DNA of 43,077 nt from Pseudomonas laurentiana (GCF_014648275.1 NZ_BMQU01000028.1:1-43077); one strand, 5' to 3'. Shown: positions 9,240 through 17,785, counted from the first letter of the stretch. Notes: generated by a model not told the origin, from the letters alone. A program made the numbers and translations.

Positions 9240-9268
9240 ATTATAAAAAGGCTCATCCGCCCGATAAT
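9240..9268 (-). promoter_or_regulatory. Candidate promoter of the permease-porin-hyuBA-araC operon
   Basis: On the minus strand a perfect -10 hexamer TATAAT (9245-9240) lies about 35 bases before the permease ATG. The hexamer 17 bases upstream (ATTATC) is a poor -35, as expected of a promoter that needs an activator such as the AraC protein encoded at the end of the same operon. Read by eye only. Confidence 0.4.
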
Positions 9269-9351
9269 TGCGCGTGGCTGCACTGTCTTTTGTGGGGCCG
9301 TGCATTGAGACCCTGTGGAGCGTTGGCGTGGCGTATTCACTGACACCGAGT

Positions 9352-9495
9352 GGATGCTATCGCAGGCAAGCCAGCTCCCACAGAAAAGCGGTGTTCTGCG
9401 CTGATCCCCGTGGGAGTTGGCTTGCCAACGATTGCGGGCACCGCGCAGTTACTGGCACCGTGCCGATGCCATCGCAGGCAAGCCTGCTTCTACAG
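9352..9495. repeat. Three REP-like elements between two catabolic operons
   Basis: Three copies of an imperfect palindrome with core CGCAGGCAAGCC and flank CTCCCACAG or CTTCTACAG: 9352-9383 (plus), 9408-9440 (minus) and 9462-9495 (plus). The first two are convergent and can form one long stem. This is the usual form of Pseudomonas REP/BIME elements, which occur between genes and may affect transcript ends or gyrase binding. Together with the terminator at 9541-9567 they fill the 400-base gap, in which no gene is seen. Confidence 0.8.
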
Positions 9496-9540
9496 AACAT
9501 GCAGTGTTCTGCGCGGGTCGCTGTGGGATTGAGCATCGAA

Positions 9541-9567
9541 AAACAAACCCCCGCTAAAAAGCGGGGG
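9541..9567 (-). terminator. Intrinsic terminator of the glaH-lhgO-davDT operon
   Basis: On the minus strand CCCCCGC, a six-base loop TTTTTA and GCGGGGG are followed by TTTGTTTTT. It lies about 40 bases beyond the stop of the last aminotransferase gene and is a textbook rho-independent terminator for the whole operon. Confidence 0.9.
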
Positions 9568-9605
9568 CTTGTCGTTCACGTGCCTTCCTGGCGTATGACA
9601 GTGAC

Positions 9606-10982
9606 CTAGCGGTTGGCCTTGAACCAATGCTCGGTCTCGTCAAGCGAGCGGGCAAAGCGTTCGACGATCAGGCGGATTTCCGCTTCGCTGGAGATCAACG
9701 GCGGGCAGAAGGCAATCGCGTCACCCATATTGCGGGTGATCATGCCATGCGCCTGGGCGCGACCGGCGAGGAAACGTCCCAGTTTGCCGGTGACCTCGAA
9801 CGGGGTCTTGTGCTCGCGGTCGGCAACCAGTTCGACCGCCGCAATCAGGCCACGGCCACGGATCTCGCCCACCCGTGGGTGGTCGGCGAATTGATTCAAC
9901 CCCTCATGAAGAATCGCGCCCATGGCCGCAGCATGCTCGACCAGGTTTTCTTCTTCGATGATCTTCACGTTTTCCAGCGCAACTGCTGCTGCCACCGGAT
10001 GGCCGCTGGCGGTAAAGCCATGGCCAAGGGTGCCCAGCGAATGGCTTTGGTCAGCAATGCCCTGGTACAGCGCATCGTTGATCAGGATCGCCGAGATCGG
10101 TTGGTAGGACGAAGACAGCTGCTTGGACAACACCATCACGTCCGGTTTGATGCCGAAGGTCTGGCTGCCGAACAGGTTGCCGGTACGACCGAACCCGCAG
10201 ATCACCTCGTCTGCGACCACCAGCACGTCATATTTGCGGCAGACGGCCTGGATTTTTTCCCAGTAGGTGCGTGGCGGCACAATGACGCCGCCGGCACCCA
10301 TCAAAGGCTCGCCATAGAAGGCTGCGACGGTTTCCGGGCCTTCACGCAGGATCAGGCTTTCCAGCTCGGCAGCGAGACGGTCGGCAAATTGCTCTTCGGT
10401 TTCACCTGGCAGCGCATGGCGATAATGATGCGGTGCACCGACGTGGAAGAAGCCCGGCAACGGCACATCGAAGCCGCGCTGGTTGGCTGGCAAGCCGGTC
10501 AGGCTGGCGCTGACGATGGTGATGCCGTGGTAGCCGTTGAGGCGGCTGATGAACTTCTTCTTGGCCGGTTTGCCAATGGCGTTGTTGCGATACCAGATCA
10601 GCTTGACCACGGTATCGTTGGCTTCGGAGCCCGAGTTGGTGAAGAACACCTTGCTCATGGGGACCGGCGCCATTTCGATCAGCTTGTCCGCCAGCTCGAT
10701 GCTGGGGGCATGGGCCTTGTGGCTGAACAAGTGGTAGAACGGCAACGTGCGCAATTGTTGCTCGGCCGCCTTGATCAGGCGTTCGTTATTGAACCCCAGG
10801 GCAGCACTCCACAGGCCGGACATGGCCTCGATGTATTGCTTACCCTGGTCGTCATACACATAGATGCCTTCGCCGCGCTCAATGATCAGCGGGCCAAGCT
10901 CTTCGTGCATGCGGGCATCGGTGTAGGGGTGCAGTTGATGTTGGACATCTTTTTCAGCCAACGACAGCGCTTGCTTGCTCAT
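9606..10982 (-). CDS. Class III PLP omega-aminotransferase
   Basis: 458-residue class III (omega) aminotransferase. Visible landmarks are MSGLWSAALGF, the phosphate-binding FFTNSGSEANDT loop, NGYHGIT, VVADEVICGFGRTG with the Asp that contacts the PLP ring nitrogen, and VLSKQLSSSY with the Schiff-base Lys. The type resembles pyruvate-dependent omega-transaminases for putrescine, GABA, beta-alanine or 6-aminohexanoate more than the 2-oxoglutarate-dependent GabT encoded four kilobases upstream. It is the last gene of the operon, 34 bases after the APC permease gene, with a terminator just beyond. It likely deaminates an omega-amino acid imported by the permease or released from a lactam. The exact donor is unknown. 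Confidence 0.88.
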   Translation of the reverse strand: MSKQALSLAEKDVQHQLHPYTDARMHEELGPLIIERGEGIYVYDDQGKQYIEAMSGLWSAALGFNNERLIKAAEQQLRTLPFYHLFSHKAHAPSIELADKLIEMAPVPMSKVFFTNSGSEANDTVVKLIWYRNNAIGKPAKKKFISRLNGYHGITIVSASLTGLPANQRGFDVPLPGFFHVGAPHHYRHALPGETEEQFADRLAAELESLILREGPETVAAFYGEPLMGAGGVIVPPRTYWEKIQAVCRKYDVLVVADEVICGFGRTGNLFGSQTFGIKPDVMVLSKQLSSSYQPISAILINDALYQGIADQSHSLGTLGHGFTASGHPVAAAVALENVKIIEEENLVEHAAAMGAILHEGLNQFADHPRVGEIRGRGLIAAVELVADREHKTPFEVTGKLGRFLAGRAQAHGMITRNMGDAIAFCPPLISSEAEIRLIVERFARSLDETEHWFKANR

Positions 10983-11016
10983 TCGTCAACACTCATCAAA
11001 TAGGTAAATGGAGCTG

Positions 11017-12429
11017 TCAGCGCCCAAGCGCGACAGGGATGCCACCTTGTGCGGTCGCCAAGGCCTTGGCTTTGGCATGGCGACGGCTGACCAGCAAGCC
11101 CGAGCAGACCACCAACAGGCTCAATACGCCGGTCGAGATGACTTCAAGCTGATGATCGGGACGGAACAGCATCACGATGAGCACGGCGCTGATGAACAGG
11201 ATCACACCCCAGGTCAGCCACGGGAAAAGCCACATGCGGTAGTTGAGCGTCTTGCCTTCGGCGATCAGCTTCTTGCGCATACGCAGCTGCGAGATGGCGA
11301 TGACCAGGTAGACCAGCAGGGCAATGGTGCCGGAGCTTGCCATCAGGAAGCCGAATACCTTGGACGGTACCAGGTAGTTGGCAATGACCGTCAGGAACGC
11401 CGCGCCGGTAGACAGCAACACGGCATAGATCGGTGTGCCGATGCTGTTGGTGTAACGGGCGCAGACCGGGGCTTCACCGCGTTTGCTGAGCGAGAAGAGC
11501 ATGCGCGAGGCGGTGTACAGCGAGGAGTTCAGGCAACTGGTCACCGACGTCAGGACGACCACGTCGATCAGCAGCTTGGCGTGCGGAACACCCAGGATTT
11601 CCAGTACGGTGACGTAGGAGCCTTGGGAGGCCAGACGCGGATCGTTCCAGGGTACCAGGGCGACGACGATGAAGATCGAGAGGATATAGAACAGCGTAAT
11701 CCGCCAGATCACCGAATTGGTGGCCCGGGAGATCTGCTTCTCGGCAGCGTCGGACTCGGCGGCAGCAATGGTAACCACCTCGGCGCCGAGGAACGAGAAC
11801 ATGGTGATCAGCATGGCACTGATGACTGCGCCAAAGCCGTTAGGCATGAAACCGCCATTGTCCCACAGGCGCGAAACGCCGCTGACCGGGGCATCGGGCA
11901 GCAGCCCGAAAATGGCGCAGGCGCCCAACGTGATGAAACCGACGATGGCGAGCACCTTGACCAGTGCCAGCCAGAACTCGAACTCACCATAGTTTTTCAC
12001 GCTGGCCAGGTTGGTTGCGGTCAATACCAGGGTGATGATCAAGGACAGTACCCAGATGTCCCACTCGGGCATCCAGGTGTTAATGATGGTGGCGGCGATG
12101 TTGGCTTCGATCGGAATGATCAATACCCAGAACCACCAGTACAACCAGCCGATACTGAACCCCGCCCATTTGCCGATGGCGCGGTCTGCGTAGGTGGAAA
12201 ACGAACCGGTATCCGGTGACGCAACGGCCATTTCGGCGAGCATGCGCATCACCAGCATGACCAGAATGCCGGCAAAGACATAGGCCAGGACGGCCCCTGG
12301 ACCCGCCTCGGCAATCGCACGCCCAGAGCCGACGAACAGCCCGGCGCCAATCACCCCGGCAATCGAGAGCATGGTGACATGACGGGATTTAAGCCCGTGA
12401 CTCAAGTTGTTCTTATGTTTGTTGTTCAT
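11017..12429 (-). CDS. gabP: APC-superfamily amino acid permease, GabP-like
   Basis: 470-residue inner-membrane permease with about twelve hydrophobic segments and the APC helix-1 signature IAGVIGAGLFVGSGRAI. It also has the MFSFLGAEVVTIAAAES region and an SVTSCLNSSLYTASRMLFSLS segment, typical of the amino acid transporter/GABA permease group. An AAAGGT ribosome-binding site precedes the ATG. It sits between davT and a second omega-aminotransferase, so its probable substrates are 5-aminovalerate and/or 4-aminobutyrate. The substrate is inferred from context; general amino acid permeases of the same family look alike. Confidence 0.82.
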   Translation of the reverse strand: MNNKHKNNLSHGLKSRHVTMLSIAGVIGAGLFVGSGRAIAEAGPGAVLAYVFAGILVMLVMRMLAEMAVASPDTGSFSTYADRAIGKWAGFSIGWLYWWFWVLIIPIEANIAATIINTWMPEWDIWVLSLIITLVLTATNLASVKNYGEFEFWLALVKVLAIVGFITLGACAIFGLLPDAPVSGVSRLWDNGGFMPNGFGAVISAMLITMFSFLGAEVVTIAAAESDAAEKQISRATNSVIWRITLFYILSIFIVVALVPWNDPRLASQGSYVTVLEILGVPHAKLLIDVVVLTSVTSCLNSSLYTASRMLFSLSKRGEAPVCARYTNSIGTPIYAVLLSTGAAFLTVIANYLVPSKVFGFLMASSGTIALLVYLVIAISQLRMRKKLIAEGKTLNYRMWLFPWLTWGVILFISAVLIVMLFRPDHQLEVISTGVLSLLVVCSGLLVSRRHAKAKALATAQGGIPVALGR

Positions 12430-12450
12430 GGTCTTACCTTTCTAACGCGA

Positions 12451-12534
12451 TGTCGTTGCCCACGTGAACCCATGGCGCTCGCGGCACGCGTATTGCGGGC
12501 GCCATGGTGCTGCATGTTCACGAGGGCAACGACA
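12451..12534 (-). other. Long imperfect stem-loop in the davT-gabP gap
   Basis: TGTCGTTGCCC pairs with GGGCAACGACA (11 bp). After an A-A mismatch, CGTGAAC pairs with GTTCACG and CCATGGCGC with GCGCCATGG, with an eight-base bulge on the right arm: about 27 pairs in all. There is no U-run on the minus strand, so it is unlikely to be a simple terminator. It may stop 3' exonucleases or be a cleavage site setting different levels of davT and permease message. Confidence 0.75.
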
Positions 12535-12544
12535 GGAGGAGGTC

Positions 12545-13825
12545 TTACGCCAATTCGTTGAAGCACTCACCGATGATCGTCAGACCGCGGGCAAGGTCCT
12601 CGTCGCTGACGGTCAGTGGTACCAGGATGCGCAGGACGTTGTAGTAAGTACCGCACGACAGCAGGATCAGACCTTTCTCACGAGCGAGGGCAACGATCTT
12701 GCCGGTCAGTTCAGCGGCCGGCTTGTGTACGTCGCCACCTTCGCACAGCTCCACGGCAACCATGGCGCCGAGGGTCCGCACTTCAAGAATGCTGGCATGC
12801 TGCTCAGCGATCTTGCGCAGGCCGGTACCGAGGATCTCGCCCACGGCCTTGGCACGGTCAAGCAGGTGCTCTTGCTCGAAGGCTTCGATGACCGCCAGTG
12901 CTGCGGCGCACGACACCGGGCTGCCGGCATAGGTGCCGCCCAGGCCGCCCGGGGCAACGGCGTCCATGATTTCGGCTTTGCCCGCTACGCCCGCCAGTGG
13001 GAAACCACCGGCGATGGATTTGGCGAAGGTGGTCAGATCGGCGGCGACGCCCATCTGTTCCATGGCGAAGAAGGTACCGGTACGACCGGCCCCGGTTTGT
13101 ACTTCGTCAGCGATCAGGACGATGCCGTGCTCGTCGCACAGGGCGCGCAGACGCTGCATGAAGGCTTTTGGCGCGACGTTGAAACCGCCTTCACCCTGTA
13201 CCGGCTCCAGAATGATCGCGGCGATATCGCTCGGCTGGGCATCGTTCTTGAAGATGCGCTCGATGCTGGCGATGGCCTCGTCGGTAGAGATACCGTGCAG
13301 TTCATTCGGGTACTGAGCGCGGAAGATGCCGCCTGGCATCAGGCCCATGCCCGCGGAGTACGGCACGACCTTGCCGGTCAGCGACAGGGTGTAGTGGGTG
13401 CGGCCATGGTAGGCGCCGGTGAAGGCGATGACACCGGTACGGCCGGTGGCAGCACGGGCGATCTTGATGGCGTTTTCGACGGCTTCGGCACCGGTGGTGA
13501 CCAGCAGGGTCTTCTTCGCGAAGTTGCCGGGAACCAGTGTGTTGAGCTTCTCGCACAGTTCAACGTACGGCTTGTAGGCGAACACGTGGAAGCAGGTGTG
13601 GGTCAGCTTGGCTTGCTGTGCTTGCACGGCAGCCATGACTTTCGGGTGCAGGTGGCCGGTGTTCAGAACGGCAATGCCGCCTGCGAAGTCGAGGTACTCA
13701 CGGCCTTCGACATCCCAGACAGTGGCGTTTTCTGCGCGCTCGGCGAAGATCTGGTGGATCTGACCGACGCCACGTGGGATGGCGTCCAGACGACGTTGCT
13801 GCAGCGATTGGTTGGTGTCGCTCAT
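12545..13825 (-). CDS. davT: 5-aminovalerate/4-aminobutyrate aminotransferase
   Basis: 426-residue class III PLP aminotransferase of the GabT/DavT type, which moves the omega-amino group of 5-aminovalerate or GABA to 2-oxoglutarate, giving glutarate semialdehyde or succinate semialdehyde. Landmarks are TTGAEAVENAIKIAR at about 110-124, GAYHGRTHYTLSLT, EPVQGEGGF with the substrate-carboxylate Glu, IADEVQTGAGRTG with Asp240, and FAKSIAGGFP with Schiff-base Lys269. Full length and intact. Because davD, lhgO and glaH lie directly upstream in the same operon, the 5-aminovalerate role fits best, although the family usually acts on GABA as well. It follows davD by 56 bases that contain a perfect hairpin. 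Confidence 0.93.
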   Translation of the reverse strand: MSDTNQSLQQRRLDAIPRGVGQIHQIFAERAENATVWDVEGREYLDFAGGIAVLNTGHLHPKVMAAVQAQQAKLTHTCFHVFAYKPYVELCEKLNTLVPGNFAKKTLLVTTGAEAVENAIKIARAATGRTGVIAFTGAYHGRTHYTLSLTGKVVPYSAGMGLMPGGIFRAQYPNELHGISTDEAIASIERIFKNDAQPSDIAAIILEPVQGEGGFNVAPKAFMQRLRALCDEHGIVLIADEVQTGAGRTGTFFAMEQMGVAADLTTFAKSIAGGFPLAGVAGKAEIMDAVAPGGLGGTYAGSPVSCAAALAVIEAFEQEHLLDRAKAVGEILGTGLRKIAEQHASILEVRTLGAMVAVELCEGGDVHKPAAELTGKIVALAREKGLILLSCGTYYNVLRILVPLTVSDEDLARGLTIIGECFNELA

Positions 13826-13837
13826 TATTACCTCATG

Positions 13838-13857
13838 GACCGCAACGGGTTGCGGTC
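13838..13857 (-). other. Perfect hairpin in the davD-davT gap
   Basis: GACCGCAA, loop CGGG, TTGCGGTC: an 8-bp perfect stem with no U-run on the minus strand. It is one of three intercistronic hairpins in this operon. Confidence 0.7.
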
Positions 13858-13881
13858 TTGTCCGATGTAGAAAGGAAAGGT

Positions 13882-15330
13882 TCAGATACCGATGCAGAGG
13901 TACTTGATTTCCAGGTAGTCCTCGATGCCGTACTTGGAACCTTCACGGCCCAACCCCGAAGCCTTGATGCCGCCGAACGGGGCCACTTCATTGGAGATGA
14001 TGCCGGTGTTGATCCCGACGATGCCGTATTCCAGGGCTTCGCCCACACGGAACACTCGGCTCAGGTCGCGGGCATAGAAGTAGGAGGCCAGGCCGAACTC
14101 GGTATCGTTCGCCATGGCAATGACCTCGGCCTCATCCTTGAAGCGGAACAGCGGCGCCAGTGGGCCGAAGGTCTCTTCCTTGGCTACCGCGGCATTACGC
14201 GGTACGTCGACCAGAATGGTCGGTTCGAAGAAGGTGCCGCCCAGTGCATGGGGCTTGCCGCCTGCAACGACGCGAGCGCCTTTGCTCACGGCGTCGTCGA
14301 TGTGTTCCTGGACTTTGGCCAGGGCCTTGGCGTCGATCAGCGGGCCAGTGGTGATGCCATTTTCCAGGCCGTTGCCGATGTTGAGCTTGGCGACGGCTGC
14401 CGTGAGTTTTTCAACGAAGGCATCGTAGACACCGTCCTGAATGTACAGGCGGTTGGCGCAGACGCAGGTCTGGCCGTTGTTGCGGTATTTGGAGATCAGC
14501 GCACCGTCGACAGCCGCGTCCAGGTCGGCATCGTCAAAGACGATGAAGGGCGCGTTGCCGCCCAGTTCCAGGGAGACTTTCTTGATGTCCTTGGCGCACT
14601 CGACCATCAGTTGGCGACCGATTTCAGTCGAACCGGTGAAGGTCACCTTGCGCACGATCGGGTTGCCGGTCAGCTCGCCGCCGACTTCACCCGCGCTGCC
14701 CGTCACGACACTGAACACGCCTTTCGGGATGCCGGCACGCTCGGCCAGTTCGGCCAGGGCCAGTGCCGAGTAGGGGGTCTGGGACGCAGGCTTGAGCACC
14801 ATGGTGCAACCGGCGGCCAGTGCCGGGCCGGCTTTGCGGGTGATCATGGCGGAAGGGAAGTTCCACGGGGTGATCGCCGCCGTTACACCGATAGGCTGCT
14901 TGAGGACCATCAGGCGCTTGTCGACCTGATGCCCTGGGATCATATCGCCGTAGATACGCTTGGCTTCTTCGCCGAACCATTCCAGGAACGATGCGGCGTA
15001 GGCGATCTCGCCTTTCGATTCGGTCAGTGGTTTACCCTGTTCCAGGGTCATCAGGCGAGCCAGGTCTTCCTGGTTGGCCATCATCAATTCAAACCATTTA
15101 CGCAACTTGACCGCACGTTCCTTGGCAGTCAATGCACGCCAGGCCGGCAGCGCACGGTCCGCGGCTTCGATGGCGCGACGGGTTTCGGCCGCGCCCATCT
15201 TCGGCACGGTACCGATCGTTTCGCCAGTGGCCGGGTTGGTGACCGTAATGGTCTGGCCGTTGTCGGCCTCGACCCAGGCACCGTCGATGTAGGCGTGTTG
15301 GCGAAACAGTTTCAAATCGTTGAGTTGCAC
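13882..15330 (-). CDS. davD: Glutarate/succinate semialdehyde dehydrogenase
   Basis: 482-residue NAD(P)-dependent aldehyde dehydrogenase of the GabD/DavD type, oxidising glutarate semialdehyde (or succinate semialdehyde) to the dicarboxylic acid. It shows PWNFPSAMITRKAGPALAAG, FTGSTEIGR in the cofactor fold, the general-base Glu255 in LELGG, and the catalytic Cys289 in NNGQTCVCANR. The start is GTG, not ATG: GAGGAA lies six bases upstream and the resulting N-terminus (MQLNDLKLF) matches the family, whereas a longer reading begins with a proline-rich stretch overlapping lhgO. It follows lhgO by 13 bases. The neighbours indicate the glutarate role. Confidence 0.94.
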   Translation of the reverse strand: MQLNDLKLFRQHAYIDGAWVEADNGQTITVTNPATGETIGTVPKMGAAETRRAIEAADRALPAWRALTAKERAVKLRKWFELMMANQEDLARLMTLEQGKPLTESKGEIAYAASFLEWFGEEAKRIYGDMIPGHQVDKRLMVLKQPIGVTAAITPWNFPSAMITRKAGPALAAGCTMVLKPASQTPYSALALAELAERAGIPKGVFSVVTGSAGEVGGELTGNPIVRKVTFTGSTEIGRQLMVECAKDIKKVSLELGGNAPFIVFDDADLDAAVDGALISKYRNNGQTCVCANRLYIQDGVYDAFVEKLTAAVAKLNIGNGLENGITTGPLIDAKALAKVQEHIDDAVSKGARVVAGGKPHALGGTFFEPTILVDVPRNAAVAKEETFGPLAPLFRFKDEAEVIAMANDTEFGLASYFYARDLSRVFRVGEALEYGIVGINTGIISNEVAPFGGIKASGLGREGSKYGIEDYLEIKYLCIGI

Positions 15331-15343
15331 GTTGAGTTCCTCG

Positions 15344-16618
15344 TTACTTGGTCGCGGCGGATGCCGCTGCCACGGCAGGCCGGGCGGTGGTGGCGGGCTT
15401 GACGAAGCTGGCGCCCTGACTGGCAAGCTGTTCACGTACCTTGTCGACGATATGGGCGCCGATAGGGATGGCCGAGGTCGCGGCAGGGGAAGGGGCGTTA
15501 CACACGCTGATGCTGCGTTTGGTGTTGACGAACAGGAAGTCGTCGATCAACTTGCCATCCAGCGAAACGGCCTGCGCGCGCACACCGGCCGGGTAGGCGG
15601 TGAGGTCGCTCTTGACGATGCTCGGGCAGTACTTCTGTACTTCCTTCAGGTAACCACCCTTGAACATCGAGTTCTTCATCTCGATCAGGCCAGGGCGCAG
15701 GTTCTTCATCAGAACCTTGAGAATGCCCGGGGTCGTCAGGGTTTCGAACAGGTCGGAAATCGAGATGTCGGTCTTGCGATAACCTTCGCGTTTCATCGCC
15801 AGCACCGCGTTCGGCCCGACGGTAACGGTGCCATCGATCATGCGGGTCAGGTGGACGCCAAGGAACGGCATGGACGGATCCGGGATCGGATAGATCAGGT
15901 GATTGACGATCTGGTTGTGCTGCTTGGGCAGCAGGTAGTACTCACCACGGAACGGGCAGATGATGAAGTTCGGCTTGACCCCCAGCATGCGCACCACACG
16001 GTCAGCCATCAGGCCCGAGCAGGTGATCAGGAAGCGTCCGTGGTACTCGCGGTCACCTGTGCGTACCAGCACTTCATCGGCGCGCTCGTCGATGCCGTTC
16101 ACTTCACTGTTGTAGCGAATTTCGCCACCGGCAGCTTCGAACTCGCGTCCCATGGCGGCGGTTACTTGTGCGTAGTTCACGATGCCGCTCGACGGTACGA
16201 AGATGCCGCCCAGGCCGACAATGTTCGGCTCGCGCTCGTGCAGTTCCTCAGCGCTCAGCCATTCGCGTTTCAAACCGTTGGCTTCGGTGCGGTCCCACAG
16301 TGCACTCATGCGCTGCATTTCCAGCTCGTTGGTTGCCACCAACAGCTTGCCGCACTCGTCATAGCGGATGCCGTGCTTGTCGCAGAACGCCTTGGTGGCC
16401 TTGTTACCTTCCAGGCAGAAACGTGCTTTCAGGCTGCCGGGGGTGTAATAGACGCCGGCATGAATCACGCCACTGTTATGGCCGGTCTGGTGTTTGGCCG
16501 GGCCGGATTCTTTTTCCAGCAACAGGATTTTTGCGTCGGGGTAAACCTGGATCAGTTGCATGGCCGTGGACATGCCCACGATGCCGCCACCGATGATAAT
16601 GAAGTCGTACATAGCCAT
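15344..16618 (-). CDS. lhgO: L-2-hydroxyglutarate oxidase/dehydrogenase
   Basis: 424-residue FAD enzyme oxidising L-2-hydroxyglutarate to 2-oxoglutarate, passing electrons to the membrane quinone pool in characterised bacterial members. The dinucleotide-binding IIGGGIVGMSTA is at residues 8-19. HQTGHNSGVIHAGVYY and PFRGEYYLLP are family signatures. The C-terminal 25 residues are an Ala-rich tail (PATTARPAVAAASAATK) that is longer and less ordered than usual. It is the second gene of the operon after glaH and consumes its product. The second ATG (MYDFIIIGG) is an equally possible start; neither has a strong ribosome-binding site. Confidence 0.95.
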   Translation of the reverse strand: MAMYDFIIIGGGIVGMSTAMQLIQVYPDAKILLLEKESGPAKHQTGHNSGVIHAGVYYTPGSLKARFCLEGNKATKAFCDKHGIRYDECGKLLVATNELEMQRMSALWDRTEANGLKREWLSAEELHEREPNIVGLGGIFVPSSGIVNYAQVTAAMGREFEAAGGEIRYNSEVNGIDERADEVLVRTGDREYHGRFLITCSGLMADRVVRMLGVKPNFIICPFRGEYYLLPKQHNQIVNHLIYPIPDPSMPFLGVHLTRMIDGTVTVGPNAVLAMKREGYRKTDISISDLFETLTTPGILKVLMKNLRPGLIEMKNSMFKGGYLKEVQKYCPSIVKSDLTAYPAGVRAQAVSLDGKLIDDFLFVNTKRSISVCNAPSPAATSAIPIGAHIVDKVREQLASQGASFVKPATTARPAVAAASAATK

Positions 16619-16656
16619 TAGCCTGCACCCACCTGAATAAGGTTGTTTTGAGATAC

Positions 16657-16685
16657 GACGAAGGCCACCCAGTGGTGGCCTCGTC
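16657..16685 (-). other. Hairpin in the glaH-lhgO gap
   Basis: GGCCACC, loop CAGT, GGTGGCC, extended by GACG/CGTC around a bulged A. No U-run follows on the minus strand. It is the first of three intercistronic hairpins in the operon. Confidence 0.65.
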
Positions 16686-16705
16686 GCTTCAGCGTGTTGG
16701 GCGCA

Positions 16706-17683
16706 TTACTGGCCGCGCTTGTACAGGGTTTTCTGATAGCTGATGTAGCCGCGCTGACGCATCAGCTCGCGACGCAGTTCCGGGTGCGGGGTGAAGCGAT
16801 CACGACCGTGCAGCCAGAACATGTTGTTGACCAGCACGAAGCTGCCAACCGGTACCGGTACCGAAAGCTTCTTCTGGCTGCCTTCGATCGACTCGGACAT
16901 GGCGTTCAGCCAGATACCTTCCTCGAAGTCCTGCGGCTGCACGAACTGGTCGATGTAGCGCATGGTTGGGCGGCCTTGGTCGTCATTGTCAAACACTGGG
17001 TGGAAGACATCTTCACGCACGTTTTTGCTCGGTGGTGCGGTGAAACGCATCTCACGGCGTGCCAGTGGGTGGGAGAAGTAGCTGTCGATTTCTTCCCAGT
17101 CGTCCAGGTGCAGCAGCAGGGTGTTGCCACCGACCATGTTCTGCTCGTCGATCTTCATCATCAGCACGTAGTCGGTGTGCTCTTTGACGAAGGTGCCGTC
17201 GTTGTGCAGTTCCATTACACGGTGAGGCTGACGCAGGTAGCTGTCGGAGTTGTCAGTGTTGACCACCACGAAGCGTGCATAGAACTGACCGCTCATGGCG
17301 TCGAAGTTCGAGCGACCGATCAGGTGCGCGATGGCCGAGGAGAATTTCACCATGTCGTCGGCCTGGGTCACGTCACACAGACCTTGTGGCGTTACCAGCA
17401 TGCCGCCAGTAGCACGATCCAGAATGGTGTTCAGCAGTACGGGGCGCAGTGTGCCTTCACACAGTTCGTCGAGGATCTGGCCAACGCGGAAGCGCAGGAA
17501 CGACTTGTACTCCAGCGCCTGTACCGGCCATTGGGCAACAGCGCTGACAAAGGCGTCGACGATTTCCTTGGTGAAGGTCAGTTCCAGCAGGCGCGGAGAC
17601 TGCTTCGACGGGCTGACGGTAAAGCCCTTGGTCTCTACCGGAAGCGGCATAACGGGGTCTTGAATGTGAGTGAAGGCGTTCAT
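16706..17683 (-). CDS. glaH: Glutarate 2-hydroxylase (CsiD/GlaH)
   Basis: 325-residue non-haem Fe(II)/2-oxoglutarate oxygenase converting glutarate, O2 and 2-oxoglutarate to L-2-hydroxyglutarate, succinate and CO2. The iron-binding facial triad is visible as His160 and Asp162 in ELHNDGTF and His292 in FWLHGRD; Arg311 follows at the position expected for 2-oxoglutarate binding. Full family length. AGGAG precedes the ATG. It is the first gene of the glaH-lhgO-davD-davT-gabP-aminotransferase operon, divergent from csiR, so it is the promoter-proximal target of that repressor. The pathway regenerates the 2-oxoglutarate it uses through LhgO. Confidence 0.96.
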   Translation of the reverse strand: MNAFTHIQDPVMPLPVETKGFTVSPSKQSPRLLELTFTKEIVDAFVSAVAQWPVQALEYKSFLRFRVGQILDELCEGTLRPVLLNTILDRATGGMLVTPQGLCDVTQADDMVKFSSAIAHLIGRSNFDAMSGQFYARFVVVNTDNSDSYLRQPHRVMELHNDGTFVKEHTDYVLMMKIDEQNMVGGNTLLLHLDDWEEIDSYFSHPLARREMRFTAPPSKNVREDVFHPVFDNDDQGRPTMRYIDQFVQPQDFEEGIWLNAMSESIEGSQKKLSVPVPVGSFVLVNNMFWLHGRDRFTPHPELRRELMRQRGYISYQKTLYKRGQ

Positions 17684-17745
17684 GGAGGCTCCTGGCAGAG
17701 GTAGTAAAAGTCGTCTTCCAGCAATGATCTGGATCAGGCAGGAGT

Positions 17746-17781
17746 AAAATATCGCTACAAATTAAAAATGTCTACATTTTT
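17746..17781 (-). promoter_or_regulatory. glaH operon promoter with overlapping CsiR-type palindrome
   Basis: On the minus strand a -35 TAGACA (17774-17769), 17-base spacer and -10 TATTTT (17751-17746) precede glaH by about 60 bases. The perfect palindrome AAAAATGT-CT-ACATTTTT (17764-17781) covers the -35. Its core GTCTAC fits the GT-N2-AC pattern of FadR-subfamily GntR proteins, so repressor binding would block RNA polymerase. A 32-base segment (17750-17781) recurs with three differences upstream of the chemoreceptor gene at 20700-20731. Confidence 0.7.
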
Positions 17782-17785
17782 CAAT

